The notes: generated by a model not told the origin, from the letters alone. DNA of 64,000 nt from Sva-07 sp963698435 (GCA_963698435.1 CAVOQV010000011.1:62001-126000), one strand, 5' to 3'. Shown: positions 7,282-15,411, counted from the stretch's first letter. Program-made: numbers and translations.

Positions 7282-8295
7282 TCACGCAAGCGACTCCTCT
7301 CGCCGATGACCGTCGGCGAGTTCGACCAGGGCACGCCGATCGATGGCGTCGGCGGGCACCGCTGCGACCTTGCAGTCGGTCACCGCGCGCAGCGTCGCCG
7401 TTCTGATCTCGCCTTCGATGGCAGCTCGCTCACCGAGCACGGCCCCGGGTCCGAGCTCGGCCAGTGGCTCCCCGTTCACCTCGACGACGAGCACGCCGTT
7501 CAGCAGCAGGAACAGCTCGTTGCCCTGTGTGCCCTGCTCGGCGAGCAGCGTGCCGGCTCCGACTTCGCGGATCGTCGGCGCGGCACCGCCGCGCATGATC
7601 GACTCCTGAAGTTGTCGCTCGAGCGCACTCTCGACCTCGCTCACGAGCGCCGGTGCGTCCTCGTCGCCCCAAGGCGTGCGGCTCCCGAACGACTCGTTCA
7701 TCCACCGCTTGTACTCGGCCAAGCTGCTCTTCGCGACCAGGTCACCGGAGTGGTCGAAGACCCAGTGTCGCGGGAACCCCGAGGCACCCGTCATCGCGCT
7801 CTCGTGCGATCCGTCGGCGTGAATCGTCAGCTCGAGCGTGGTCCAGACGATCGGCGCCGAGTACTGGATGAACGGCGGTCGCTTCACCGCTCGCGGCATC
7901 GGTGCTCCCGTGCGGCCGCCGACGGTCTGGGTGAATCGGACGGACGACGCCGTCACCTCGGGCTCTCGCTGGAGATCGGCCAGCGGGATCGCGGGAACGG
8001 TGATCGACGTGACGCCGAGTCCGACGGTGGTGGCACCGATCAGCCCGCCACCGCAGTAGCCGTAGCCGGTGATCCGGCCGTCGTCGACATCGACGTAGGC
8101 ACGAAGCTCGTTGGCGAAGCGGAAGCGGTCGGCGAGGCGGAGGTCTTCGATCGCTGCGTGGACGTCCGGTCCGAGCGAGTGGGGCGGAGGCGGATCGTGG
8201 TGCGCCATCTTCATCCGGGTGGCCATCTTGCCCATCCCCTCCAACAGATCGGATGGGATCCACGACACGGTGGTGATGCTGCGTTCGATTCGCAT
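7282..8295 (-). CDS. Cyclic-nucleotide-binding domain protein
   Basis: A 337-residue protein. Residues about 1-225 form a region I do not recognise, apparently soluble α/β, including VDVDDGRITGYGYCGGGLIG and FIQYSAPIVWTTLELTIHADGSHES. Residues about 235-330 are a cNMP-binding β-barrel: VGAGTLLAEQGTQGNELFLLLNGVLVVEVNG and the phosphate-binding cassette LGERAAIEGEIRTATLRA, with the cyclic-phosphate-binding Arg retained. No HTH is present, so it is not a CRP-type regulator. ATG 8295 has GGAGG upstream. It is divergent from the gene encoding a class III cyclase, so the pair probably makes and senses the same messenger. Confidence 0.8.
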   Translation of the reverse strand: MRIERSITTVSWIPSDLLEGMGKMATRMKMAHHDPPPPHSLGPDVHAAIEDLRLADRFRFANELRAYVDVDDGRITGYGYCGGGLIGATTVGLGVTSITVPAIPLADLQREPEVTASSVRFTQTVGGRTGAPMPRAVKRPPFIQYSAPIVWTTLELTIHADGSHESAMTGASGFPRHWVFDHSGDLVAKSSLAEYKRWMNESFGSRTPWGDEDAPALVSEVESALERQLQESIMRGGAAPTIREVGAGTLLAEQGTQGNELFLLLNGVLVVEVNGEPLAELGPGAVLGERAAIEGEIRTATLRAVTDCKVAAVPADAIDRRALVELADGHRREESLA

Positions 8296-8351
8296 GTTCT
8301 GCCTCCTGACGACGAGTGACCGCCAGCGTGCACCAACGGCGCCAGGCCGGC

Positions 8352-8389
8352 CAGCGTGCCGACCCGCCGGATCGGTACGTGCCAGCACC
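8352..8389. promoter_or_regulatory. Bipartite motif between cNMP receptor and cyclase genes
   Basis: CAGCGTGCC (8352-8360), 15 bp, then TACGTGCCAGCACC (8376-8389), matching the motif at 7195-7231. Further CCAGCGTGC blocks occur at about 8321 and, inverted, near 8410. The region separates two divergent genes and is a candidate operator array. Confidence 0.4.
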
Positions 8390-8476
8390 ACCGACCAATC
8401 CGCGTCTGCACGCTGGTGGGCTCCGGCCCAGTCCCTCAGACTGCGTTGCGTACACTCACCCACCCAGGAGGCGTCG

Positions 8477-9781
8477 ATGGCGATCACGGTGTTCCTCGCA
8501 GACGACAACCTCATCGTGCGAGAAGGCGTCAAGGCGCTCCTCGAACTCGAGGACGATCTCGACGTCGTCGGCCAGGGCGCCGACTACGACGAACTCGTGG
8601 CCGGCGCCGACGCCATGGCGCCCCAGGTGGTCGTGACCGACATCCGGATGCCGCCCAACTTCTCCCGGGAGGGCATCGAAGCCGCGAAGGAGATCCGGAA
8701 GCGCCATCCGGGCACCGGCGTCGTGATCCTGTCGCAATTCGACGACCCGGACTATGCGGTGTCGCTCCTGTCGGAGGGCGCCGCCGGTTACGCCTATCTC
8801 CTCAAGGACCGCGTCGGTGAGGGGAACCAGCTCGTTCGAGCGGTTCGCGAGGTGGCAGCCGGGGGCTCGATGCTCGACCCCAAGATCGTGGAAGCCCTCA
8901 CCAGCCCGGTGCGGGCCGAGACATCGCTGTCCGACTCCGACGAGGACCTGCTGCAGCAGGTGGCGCAGGGCCGTTCGGTGAAGGCGATCGCCCTGCAGCG
9001 CAAGACGACACCCGCCGACGTCAACGCAGCGATCGAAGCGCTCTTCGGGACGCTCGCCCAAGGTCTGGCGGAGGGCAGGACCGACAGCCTCGATCGGCTC
9101 AAGATGCTGCAGCGGGCGATCGTCGATCGCAAGGAACAGGGCGAAGCACTCAGCCGGCTGCTCCCGGGCGGTGTGGCCGCGCAGATCCTCGACGGGGGCC
9201 GTCAGCCCGGTGAAACCGAGGAGCTGACCGTGACGGTGCTGATGTCGGACATTCGCGGGTACACGACGATCGCCGAGCACGCCGATCCGAGCGTCCTGGC
9301 CGGCCAGTTGCACGAACACCGCGCGGTCATGAACCGTGCGATCCTCGGCGAGGCGGGCACCGTCATGCAGTTCGTCGGCGACGCCGTGATGGCCGTCTTC
9401 GGTGCGCCGGTTGCCAGTGACGACCATGCCGACCGGGCGGTGGCCGCCGCCATCGCGATGCAGCAGGGACAGGACGAGTTGAACGAGCGGTGGAAGCAGA
9501 GCAGCCAGCCGGTGTTCGGACTCGGGATCGGGCTCTCGACGGGCCCGGTCGCCGCTGCGCTGCTCGGATCGGAGGAGCGTCTCGAGTACACCCTCGTCGG
9601 CGACACGGTGAACCTCACCCAACGACTCCAGCAGTGGGCCGAGCCGGGTGAGACCGTGCTGAGCGAGCCGACCTGGGCTGCCATGGAGCGCATGCCCGAG
9701 GCCGACAAGCTCGCGCCGGCGATCGTGAAAGGTCGAGACACCCCCGTCGCCGCCTATCGGTTCCCGCGGAGAGCGGCGTGA
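8477..9781 (+). CDS. Response regulator with class III adenylate/guanylate cyclase output
   Basis: A 434-residue three-part protein. Residues 1-125 are a receiver domain (acidic pair D9/D10, phosphoacceptor D55, K110). Residues about 148-195 resemble a degenerate LuxR-type HTH. Residues about 240-430 are a class III nucleotide cyclase: metal Asp258 in LMSDIRGYTTIAE, Asp302 in FVGDAVMAVFG, and the VGDTVNLTQRL motif holding Asn379 and Arg383. Both metal aspartates are intact, so activity is expected. AGGAG precedes the ATG. It overlaps the following kinase gene by 4 bp (GTGA), tying cNMP synthesis to that kinase pair. The receiver is a close paralogue of the regulator at 14403-15080. Confidence 0.9.
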   Translation: MAITVFLADDNLIVREGVKALLELEDDLDVVGQGADYDELVAGADAMAPQVVVTDIRMPPNFSREGIEAAKEIRKRHPGTGVVILSQFDDPDYAVSLLSEGAAGYAYLLKDRVGEGNQLVRAVREVAAGGSMLDPKIVEALTSPVRAETSLSDSDEDLLQQVAQGRSVKAIALQRKTTPADVNAAIEALFGTLAQGLAEGRTDSLDRLKMLQRAIVDRKEQGEALSRLLPGGVAAQILDGGRQPGETEELTVTVLMSDIRGYTTIAEHADPSVLAGQLHEHRAVMNRAILGEAGTVMQFVGDAVMAVFGAPVASDDHADRAVAAAIAMQQGQDELNERWKQSSQPVFGLGIGLSTGPVAAALLGSEERLEYTLVGDTVNLTQRLQQWAEPGETVLSEPTWAAMERMPEADKLAPAIVKGRDTPVAAYRFPRRAA

Positions 9782-11883
9782 CACTGACCGATGCACAACT
9801 GATCCGCATCGGTCGCACGATCGCGGCGGTTGCCGTGCTCTTGGCCGTGGGTGGCCTCATCGCTGCCATCTCGTTGGGCCGGTGGCAGAGCGCCGTGAAC
9901 ACCGTCACCCCGATCAACGCGTCAGTCGCCGTCGGCTTCGGCGCACTGGCGTGGACGGTCCTGCCGAAGCAGCCTCGGAACCGATCGGTGTGGGCCTACA
10001 ACGTGGCCGCCTTCTTCGGAGGCTTGTACTCGGCCGCGCTGGTGCCCCTCGTGCTCGCTATCCCGCCCGATGTCGAAGCCAGCGCCGATGCACTGATCCC
10101 CGCTGAACTCTCGTGGCCGGCGGCGATCGCGGCCACGATCCTGGCGGCCGGCTGGATCCCGTCGTTCCTGCTTCCCCTGACACTCGGCCTGTTGCTGTTT
10201 CCCGACGGGCAGGTCCCCTCGCCTCGTTGGCGTTGGGCGCTCCGGTTCCAGAGCTCGACGTTGGGGCTCGCGTTCCTGTTGGCATGCGCTGCGAACAACC
10301 CTCGCAGCACCCGACCCATCCCGACCCCCGGCGGAACACTCGGTGACCTCGCGGAGGCCTTCATCCTCCTTGCGCTGCTCAGCTCGTTGCTCGGCATCGC
10401 CTCGCTGGTCGTTCGGTATCGACACGGTGACGGGGTCATCCGGCACCAGATCCGTTGGATCGCGGCCGGTGGTGCATGCGTCGTGGTCGGCGAGCTCGCC
10501 TTGCGGCTGGCCGCGGGCGGGGATTCTGGCGAGGTGGGCCCGACCATCCAGATCCTGTTCAACCTCGGACCGCTCCTGCTGTTGATCGCAGCGTTCTGGG
10601 TGGCGATCACGAGGTATCGGTTGTACGAGATCGACGCGCTCATCTCGAAGTCGGTGACCTACCTCGGTCTTGCCGCCGTGATCGTCGCGCTCTACGCGGC
10701 GGTCGTGGTGGGCCCGCTCGTGATCATCGGTGCGTCGGATGGTGAGGGCCCTGGGCTGCTCCTGCCGATTGTGGCCTCCGCGATGGTGGCGGTGCTGTTC
10801 GAGCCGATCCGTTCTCGCCTGCAGCGTGCGGCCAACCGACTGGTCTACGGCGACCGGGTGAGCCCGCAGGAAGTGCTCTCCAAGGTCACCGCCAGCCTTC
10901 CCGAGGCTGCGGCGGGCGACGGAATCGGCGACCTCGCCGAGGCGCTCGCACGAGGGACCGGTGCTGAACGTGCCGTGGTGTGGGTGACGAGCGGCGACCA
11001 GCTCCGGGCAGGCGGCGTGTACCCCGACACCGGCGAGTCCGCCGTCGATCCGGTGGCGGACGACAGCTTGGTCGACGACGAGATCACCGAGTCCCGGGAG
11101 GTGCTCCATCGCGGAGAGCTGCTCGGGGCCATGACGATCGTCAAGCCACGCAACGACCCGATCACGCCGGCCGACCGCGAGTTGTTGGCCGACGTGGCAG
11201 CCGGATCGGGTCTCCTGCTGCGCAACATCGGACTCAATCGCCAACTCGAGCAGCGCGCCGATGACGTCCGGGCGTCGCGACGGCGACTGATCGCCGTACA
11301 GGACGCCGAACGCCGCCGCCTCGAGCGGGATCTGCACGACGGGGCCCAGCAGCAAGTCGTGGCCCTCAAGGTCAAGCTCGGAATCGCCCGCACGATCGCT
11401 CAGCGCGAAGGCGCCGACGAGATCGCCGACCGGGTCACGTCGTTGGCCGACGAGACCCAGCAGGCCGTGGACGCGCTCCGGGCGGTCGCACACGGGATCT
11501 ACCCACCGTTGCTCGAGACCGAGGGGTTGGCGTCGGCGTTGCGGCCGGTCGACCGGGCGTCGACCAGCGTGGAGATCTCCGCCGACGGAGTCGGCAGATA
11601 CGGGCGTGAGGCCGAGGAGACGGTGTACTTCTGTGTGTTGGAGACGCTCGAACGGGCCCGGATGGCGGGTGCGTCGGGAGCGCGTGTGGTCGTCGGGGGT
11701 TCGGGTGGGGAGCTCGTCGTGCAGTACGACATCGCTGGTGGCGTTCCCGACCTCGACCTGACGACGGTCATCGACCGGATCGACGCGTACGGCGGGTCGA
11801 CCACCGTCGAGCGGGGACCGGTGGGTCAGACCGCGATCACGACCGTCCTGCCGGCCAACGAGATCGCGATGGAGCCGGCATGA
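9778..11883 (+). CDS. NarL-family membrane histidine kinase keeping His but with a degenerate ATPase domain
   Basis: A 701-residue protein with about 8-9 membrane helices in residues 12-340, a GAF-like region (about 360-485), a HisKA_3 dimerisation/phosphoacceptor region (ERRRLERDLHDGAQQQ, H520) and a C-terminal HATPase-like region. In the last, the N-box Asn is replaced (LETLER, R626 at the Asn position), the G1 box DxGxG is broken (DIAGG), and the GTGLxGM lid motif is absent. It should accept but not donate phosphate on its own. GTG 9778 overlaps the cyclase stop; the gene is followed, with a 4-bp overlap, by a paralogue that keeps the ATP site but lacks the His. Confidence 0.88.
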   Translation: MTLTDAQLIRIGRTIAAVAVLLAVGGLIAAISLGRWQSAVNTVTPINASVAVGFGALAWTVLPKQPRNRSVWAYNVAAFFGGLYSAALVPLVLAIPPDVEASADALIPAELSWPAAIAATILAAGWIPSFLLPLTLGLLLFPDGQVPSPRWRWALRFQSSTLGLAFLLACAANNPRSTRPIPTPGGTLGDLAEAFILLALLSSLLGIASLVVRYRHGDGVIRHQIRWIAAGGACVVVGELALRLAAGGDSGEVGPTIQILFNLGPLLLLIAAFWVAITRYRLYEIDALISKSVTYLGLAAVIVALYAAVVVGPLVIIGASDGEGPGLLLPIVASAMVAVLFEPIRSRLQRAANRLVYGDRVSPQEVLSKVTASLPEAAAGDGIGDLAEALARGTGAERAVVWVTSGDQLRAGGVYPDTGESAVDPVADDSLVDDEITESREVLHRGELLGAMTIVKPRNDPITPADRELLADVAAGSGLLLRNIGLNRQLEQRADDVRASRRRLIAVQDAERRRLERDLHDGAQQQVVALKVKLGIARTIAQREGADEIADRVTSLADETQQAVDALRAVAHGIYPPLLETEGLASALRPVDRASTSVEISADGVGRYGREAEETVYFCVLETLERARMAGASGARVVVGGSGGELVVQYDIAGGVPDLDLTTVIDRIDAYGGSTTVERGPVGQTAITTVLPANEIAMEPA

Positions 11884-13961
11884 GCGAGAACCGCTCGTCC
11901 ACGCGGTCCGTGCGCCTCCTGGTCATCGGCGTCGTGGTGTACGCCGCGGCCGTCGCCGTCGTGATCGTCCAGTCGCGAAGCCTCGAGTTCGCCAACTTCG
12001 TCGAGCTGGTCAACCTGGCCGCATTCGGCACCTACATGCTGGTCGGTGGCCTGATCGTGATGCGTCGTGGGAACGCCGTCGGACTGCTGCTCGTGGCGTA
12101 CGGCTCGCTGTGGAGTGTGGGGAAGGCCGGTCTGGTCACGGCCGAGACGCTCGACGAGGCAGGCCGCTCCGGAGCGGCCGGGTGGGCGGCACTGATCGGG
12201 ATGGTGGCCATCACGGGGCCGGGGTCCTGGTTGATCGCCGCCACGTGGCTGGTGTTCCCGGACGGACGACCCCGCACGACCACGGATCGGCGGCTGCTGC
12301 TGGGCAGCGCTGTGCTCGCGGCACTGTCGACGCTCGTCAGTGTGTTCGCCACCCCGCAGGTGCTGCCCGAGTCCGACGCGTATCCGCACCCGTTCGTCGG
12401 CGAGGACGTCGCACAGTTCTTCTACGTCGTCACCAATGTCGTCTTCGCGTTGTTCTTCTTCTTCGCGATCTTCGTCGCGGCCCGTCTGGTCGTCCGGATG
12501 CGGGATGGCGATCCGATCGAGCGCCAACAGGTGGGCTGGATCGCCGTGGCGGTGATCGGGAACGTGATGATCCTCCTGGCGAACGCCACCATTGCACCAC
12601 TCGGAACCGACGACAACTCGTTCCTGCTGATCGACTCCGTCGCGGTCGTGTTGATCCCGCTCGCCGTGGGCATCGCGATCATGCGGTACCGGCTGTACGA
12701 GATCGACCGGATCATCAGCCGCTCGGTCACCTACGGCCTGCTGGCGGTCTTCATCGGTGGCGTGTACGTCGCGATCGTCGTCGGTCTCGGGGCTCTGCTC
12801 GGGGGAGACACCGGATTCGGCCTGTCGATCGTGGCGACGGCTCTCGTGGCGATCGCCTTCCAACCGGTTCGACGCCGGGTCGCGCAGTGGGCGAATCGAA
12901 TCGTGTACGGCGAACGGGCGACGCCGCACGAGATCCTCGTTCGGTTCTCGCATCGCTCGTCGGAGCTGTCCGATGACGAGTTGATCGAACAGACCCCGAA
13001 GCTGATCGTCGACGGCACGGGGGCAGCGACGGCAGCGCTGTGGGTGCGCTCCGGCGAGGGATTCCGGACCGCGTCGACCTGGCCGACCGGCGGCACGACT
13101 CGGTTCGTCGACGGCGTCGAGGGCTTCGTCGATCCGGAGGCGGATCGGTCGTGGCCGGTGCTGCACGACGGCGAGTTGCTCGGTGGCATCTCTCTGACGA
13201 AGGAGCCGGGTGAGACGGTCACCACCGCCGAGGCAGCGCTGCTGGCCGATCTCGCCGGCGGTTTGGGTCTGGCGTTGCGCAACACCCGCCTGACGGCCGA
13301 ACTGCGCCGGCAGGTGGCCGAACTCGAAGCATCCCGCGAGCGGGTGCTCCTCGCAGCCGATGCCGCCCGCCGCGACCTGGAGAACACGCTCGACAGCGGT
13401 CCCCAACAACAGCTCGTCGCCCTGAAGGTGAAGCTGGGCCCGACGCGCAAGCGCGCCGAGCAGCTCGGCGCCACCAAGACCGCAGCGCTCCTCGGCCAAC
13501 TCGAGCTCCAAGCCGGCGAAGCGATCACGGCGGTCCGCGAGTTCGCGCGAGGGATCTACCCGCCACTGCTGGAGGCCGAGGGGCTCGCCGTCGCAATCGG
13601 GCAGCAGACTCGGTCGTCGGCGCTCGCGGTGTCGGTGCGTGGCGACGGCATCGATCGCTACCCGCGGGAGGTCGAGTCCGCGGTGTACTTCACCGTGCTC
13701 GAGGCGCTGCAGAACACGGCGAAGTACGCCAACGCGAGTTCGGCGACCGTCAGCATCGCAGCGGTGAACGGCACGTTGGAGTTCGAGATCGCCGACGATG
13801 GCCAGGGTTTCGATACCACTGCCGTCGCCCCGGGCACCGGGCTGAACGGCATGGCCGACCGTCTCGACACCGTGGGCGGCTCCTTCACCGTCATCTCGGT
13901 GCCCGGGGGCGGTACGACGATCGCCGGCCGGGTGCCGACGACGATGCGTGCCGGCGTCTGA
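11880..13961 (+). CDS. NarL-family membrane histidine kinase with intact ATPase but no phosphoacceptor His
   Basis: A 693-residue paralogue of the upstream kinase with the same architecture: membrane helices over about residues 10-320 (with the shared MRYRLYEIDRIISRSVTY segment), a GAF-like region, HisKA_3 and HATPase. The H-box reads LENTLDSGPQQQ, with Asp505 where the neighbour has His520. The ATP site is complete: N-box LEALQNTAKYAN (N612), G1 DDGQGF (639-644), and GTGLNGMADRL. The simplest reading is that it phosphorylates the neighbour in trans inside a heterodimer. ATG 11880 overlaps the preceding stop (ATGA). Convergent with the receiver gene at 13962. Confidence 0.88.
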   Translation: MSENRSSTRSVRLLVIGVVVYAAAVAVVIVQSRSLEFANFVELVNLAAFGTYMLVGGLIVMRRGNAVGLLLVAYGSLWSVGKAGLVTAETLDEAGRSGAAGWAALIGMVAITGPGSWLIAATWLVFPDGRPRTTTDRRLLLGSAVLAALSTLVSVFATPQVLPESDAYPHPFVGEDVAQFFYVVTNVVFALFFFFAIFVAARLVVRMRDGDPIERQQVGWIAVAVIGNVMILLANATIAPLGTDDNSFLLIDSVAVVLIPLAVGIAIMRYRLYEIDRIISRSVTYGLLAVFIGGVYVAIVVGLGALLGGDTGFGLSIVATALVAIAFQPVRRRVAQWANRIVYGERATPHEILVRFSHRSSELSDDELIEQTPKLIVDGTGAATAALWVRSGEGFRTASTWPTGGTTRFVDGVEGFVDPEADRSWPVLHDGELLGGISLTKEPGETVTTAEAALLADLAGGLGLALRNTRLTAELRRQVAELEASRERVLLAADAARRDLENTLDSGPQQQLVALKVKLGPTRKRAEQLGATKTAALLGQLELQAGEAITAVREFARGIYPPLLEAEGLAVAIGQQTRSSALAVSVRGDGIDRYPREVESAVYFTVLEALQNTAKYANASSATVSIAAVNGTLEFEIADDGQGFDTTAVAPGTGLNGMADRLDTVGGSFTVISVPGGGTTIAGRVPTTMRAGV

Positions 13962-14339
13962 TCAGCCGAGCGGGTGGAGACCCGCCCAGGTTTCCTCGAG
14001 GGTGTCCATGCCGAACATCGACTTGGGGAGGAATCCGATCGCACCGGCGGCGAGTGCCGGCGCCTCGTAGCTTCCCGACTCGTGCGTCGACATCACCAGC
14101 ACGTGCGGCGGATCGTCGAGGAGCATGATCCGCCGGGTGGCCTCGATGCCGTCGATGCCCGGCATCTGGACGTCCATCAGCACGAGATCAGGTCGCAGCG
14201 TCGACACCAGGTCGACCGCTTCCTCACCGTTGACCGCCTCACCCACCACTTCGAAGCCGTCGGTCATCTCGACGACCATGCGCGAGGCCTCACGGAAGGG
14301 CAGCTGATCGTCGACGATGAGAACGCGGACATCGGTCAC
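13962..14339 (-). CDS. Stand-alone receiver-domain response regulator
   Basis: A 125-residue single CheY-like domain: VRVLIVDDQLPFRE (acidic pair at 10-11), LVLMDVQMPGIDG (phosphoacceptor D56), VMSTHE and the conserved Lys in FLPKS. No output domain follows. GTG 14339 gives a clean N-terminus, but GAGGGG is almost adjacent; another in-frame GTG at 14375 adds 12 residues, so the start is uncertain. The gene is convergent with the kinase pair and 63 bp downstream of the LuxR-type regulator on the same strand. A phosphate shuttle or connector role is inferred. Confidence 0.85.
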   Translation of the reverse strand: MTDVRVLIVDDQLPFREASRMVVEMTDGFEVVGEAVNGEEAVDLVSTLRPDLVLMDVQMPGIDGIEATRRIMLLDDPPHVLVMSTHESGSYEAPALAAGAIGFLPKSMFGMDTLEETWAGLHPLG

Positions 14340-14402
14340 CCCTCGATGATCGCATCCGCGGAGTCGGCAGGCCACCGGGGTGGCCCGCTCGCCGGGGTGG
14401 GG

Positions 14403-15080
14403 TCAACCCGTACTGGCGGCGCCCAGGCCGAGGAAGACCAACACCGCCTGCACCCGTCGGTGCACGTCGTCGGTCTGCACGAGATCGAGCTTGGTGAAGA
14501 TCGCGTTGATGTGCTTCTCGACCGACCGGGCCGAGATGAACAGCGCCTCACCGATCGACGAGTTGCTCTTCCCCGCCGCCATCTCGGCAAGCACGTCTCG
14601 CTCGCGATCGGTCAGTCGATCGAGCGCGACCGATTCGCGGTTCGACTCGACGCCGATCAGCGCTTCGACCACTTTGGGGTCGACGACCGATCCACCATCG
14701 GCCACCCGGCGAATCGCACCTCCCAGTTCGTCGAGGTCGGCGACGCGCTCCTTGAGCAGGTACGCCCGACCGTCCGAGCCGTGCTCGAACAGGCGCCGCG
14801 CGTACTCGGGCTCGACGTACTGGCTGAGCACGACGACACCGATCTCGGGATGCGCAGACCGGATGACGTCGGCTGCCCGGATGCCCTCGTCGGTCTGGCT
14901 CGGTGGCATGCGGATGTCGGTCAGGACAACATCGGGACGGTGTTCCTCGACCGCAGCGAGCAGCGTGTCGTAGTCCTCGCACGATGCGACGACTTCCACC
15001 TCATCGTCCAGTTCGAGCAGGGCGTTGATGCCGTCGCGCATCAAGAAGCTGTCCTCGGCGAGGACGAGGCGCAGCACCAT
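14403..15080 (-). CDS. NarL/FixJ-type response regulator
   Basis: A 225-residue regulator with a receiver domain (residues 1-120; AED acidic cluster at 8-10, phosphoacceptor D55 in VLTDIRMPP, Lys in YLLKERV) and a LuxR/GerE HTH (about 150-210: LTDRERDVLAEMAAGKSNSSIGEALFISARSVEKHINAIFTKL). This is the normal partner type for HisKA_3 kinases, so it is the likely target of the split kinase pair. The receiver closely resembles that of the cyclase fusion at 8477 (shared LLELDDEVEVVAS and RMPP patterns), indicating duplication within this cluster. Last gene before the right island border. Confidence 0.9.
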   Translation of the reverse strand: MVLRLVLAEDSFLMRDGINALLELDDEVEVVASCEDYDTLLAAVEEHRPDVVLTDIRMPPSQTDEGIRAADVIRSAHPEIGVVVLSQYVEPEYARRLFEHGSDGRAYLLKERVADLDELGGAIRRVADGGSVVDPKVVEALIGVESNRESVALDRLTDRERDVLAEMAAGKSNSSIGEALFISARSVEKHINAIFTKLDLVQTDDVHRRVQAVLVFLGLGAASTG

Positions 15081-15219
15081 GGCGGCAGCGTAGTGCCGGC
15101 CCAGCTGTGGTGTCCGGAGTTCCTACTCACGCCGACGATGCGCAGGCAACCACTCGGGAACGGCCCATATCGAGCACCGCATATTCGCGGTGGCGCTTGC
15201 ACCGGTTGGACACTGGTCG

Positions 15220-15238
15220 CGTGTCACATTCGTGTCAC
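15220..15238. repeat. Putative integrase arm-type site, right
   Basis: CGTGTCACATTCGTGTCAC, matching 6167-6185 at 17 of 19 positions in the same orientation. It lies 118 bp inside the right core copy. Confidence 0.5.
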
Positions 15239-15356
15239 GGGATCAGCCGGACACCGTTGCACTCGACATCATTCGAGGAGACCCGCCGGACGAGTCTCCG
15301 CAGTTCAACGGCACTGCCCGGCATCCGACTGCACCGCCCGGCAGGGCCTCTTCGAA

Positions 15357-15411
15357 CTTGAACCCCCCTTCCACTCACGTGGAGTGTGGGTTCGAATCCC
15401 GCCCCGGGCAC
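15357..15411. repeat. Displaced tRNA-Leu 3' fragment (putative att core, right copy)
   Basis: 55 bp identical at 53 positions to the 3' part of tRNA-Leu at 6055-6109, in the same orientation, from the anticodon loop to the discriminator base. No acceptor-stem or D-arm 5' half precedes it, so it cannot be a tRNA gene. This is the expected scar at the far end of a tRNA-integrated element. Confidence 0.8.

Larger units (their letters stand above)
6055..15411. mobile_element. Remnant tRNA-Leu-integrated genomic island carrying signalling genes
   Basis: The segment is bounded by the anticodon-loop-to-3'-end part of tRNA-Leu (6055-6109) and a displaced direct copy at 15357-15411 (53 of 55 bases identical). 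This arrangement is expected when a tyrosine recombinase inserts an element into a tRNA 3' end. Just inside each end lies a near-identical 19-bp direct repeat (6167-6185 and 15220-15238), and a probable integrase N-terminus starts at 6213. The interior holds a membrane protein, a cyclic-nucleotide-binding protein, a receiver-cyclase, two histidine kinases and two response regulators. No intact integrase, excisionase or transfer gene is seen, so the element is inferred to be old and immobile. An alternative is that only a tRNA fragment was copied without an island. Confidence 0.6.

Noticed and set aside
7096..8319. Long plus-strand frame opposite the cNMP-binding gene
   Set aside because: Antisense shadow in GC-rich DNA; the minus strand has a recognisable domain and a good ribosome-binding site.
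15357..15411. A second tRNA-Leu gene
   Set aside because: Only the 3' half is present; no acceptor 5' strand or D-arm precedes it, so it cannot fold as a tRNA.
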